A DNA stretch of 64,000 nucleotides, taken from Shewanella sp. 1CM18E (GTDB lineage: Bacteria > Pseudomonadota > Gammaproteobacteria > Enterobacterales > Shewanellaceae). Under the pieces are notes generated by a model. It had not been told where the DNA came from and ran no database searches. It worked only from the letters and a program-made list of their open reading frames with translations. This document shows, piece after piece, positions 63,991 to 64,000 of this stretch. Each line of letters starts with the position of its first letter. The stretch's first letter is position 1. The position numbers and the translations under genes are program-made. Where the stretch lies: positions 74,016 to 138,015 of the forward strand of contig NZ_JALNTW010000007.1 of the NCBI RefSeq assembly GCF_023161665.1, given 5' to 3'.

Positions 63991-64000
63991 TGGAGGCGCG
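63991..64000 (-). tRNA. tRNA-Cys 3' end, right copy, cut by window edge
   Basis: Only the CCA end and the start of the acceptor strand (TGGAGGCGCG on the plus strand) are inside the window. It matches 62936-62945 at the same 1,055-bp offset, so a second tRNA-Cys is expected just beyond. Confidence 0.8.

Larger units (their letters stand above)
62679..64000. repeat. 1,055-bp tandem duplication of the tRNA-Cys/tRNA-Leu unit
   Basis: The blocks 62679-62945 and 63734-64000 align at a constant 1,055-bp offset without indels and with only a few substitutions in the spacer. The unit covers terminator, tRNA-Leu, spacer and tRNA-Cys; the right copy continues past the window. Confidence 0.85.

Overview
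The window looks like chromosomal DNA of a marine gammaproteobacterium, most probably a Shewanella. The grounds are: a PrpR(GntR)-prpB-prpC-acnD-prpF methylcitrate operon, a YbiT-type ABC-F protein, a PrkA-YeaH-SpoVR cluster next to rplY, a haem-rich periplasmic cytochrome, an ecotin, moderate GC, and several degenerate intergenic repeats of a kind familiar from Shewanella. Species cannot be fixed from the sequence alone. Both window ends lie inside tRNA gene arrays.

Layout. (1) 1-280: minus-strand initiator-tRNA / tRNA-Val(GAC) / initiator-tRNA array with its own promoter. (2) 808-2972: an MFS transporter translationally coupled to a small membrane ORF, and a VF530-family protein. (3) 3375-11530: a pentose/pentitol locus. 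A D-lyxose isomerase, a xylitol-type dehydrogenase and a xylulokinase all converge on D-xylulose. They are served by a ribose-type ABC transporter and a LacI-family regulator, with two matching candidate operators in the divergent control region. (4) 11775-20648: ABC-F protein YbiT, a type B (CatB-like) acetyltransferase, a very large SF1 helicase with zinc fingers and a nuclease-like insertion, a small secreted protein, an AI-2E family permease and YqjC. (5) 20890-25454: a eukaryotic-type glutathione synthetase, an orphan lipoprotein, and an overlapping methyltransferase/HNH endonuclease pair. (6) 25730-33161: propionate catabolism by the methylcitrate cycle, with three copies of a TTGTCGACAA operator and unusual repeats around acnD. 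(7) 33435-40114: a LysR regulator and a tripartite RND efflux pump. (8) 40444-45648: an octahaem/TPR cytochrome, then a visibly AT-rich pair made of an XRE-type HTH protein and a pseudo-receiver/EAL protein. (9) 45899-54541: protein acetyltransferase Pat, a GGDEF cyclase, an EptA-like lipid A transferase, a DmeF/MarR metal-efflux operon and ecotin. (10) 55002-59777: the prkA-yeaH-ycgB stress operon. (11) 59844-62319: rplY, a MepK-like endopeptidase and an LdtD-like L,D-transpeptidase. (12) 62600-64000: a tandemly duplicated tRNA-Cys/tRNA-Leu operon, with truncated tRNA-Leu 3' halves separated by intrinsic terminators.

Most genes are ordinary metabolic or envelope functions. The points that most deserve a second look are: the tRNA-Leu remnant/terminator array, the Shine-Dalgarno-sequestering hairpin before the RND adaptor gene, the eukaryotic-type glutathione synthetase, the methyltransferase-HNH pair, the XRE/pseudo-receiver-EAL pair, and the tandem repeats that grew from the 3' end of acnD. 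No CRISPR array, prophage, rRNA operon or intact insertion sequence was seen.
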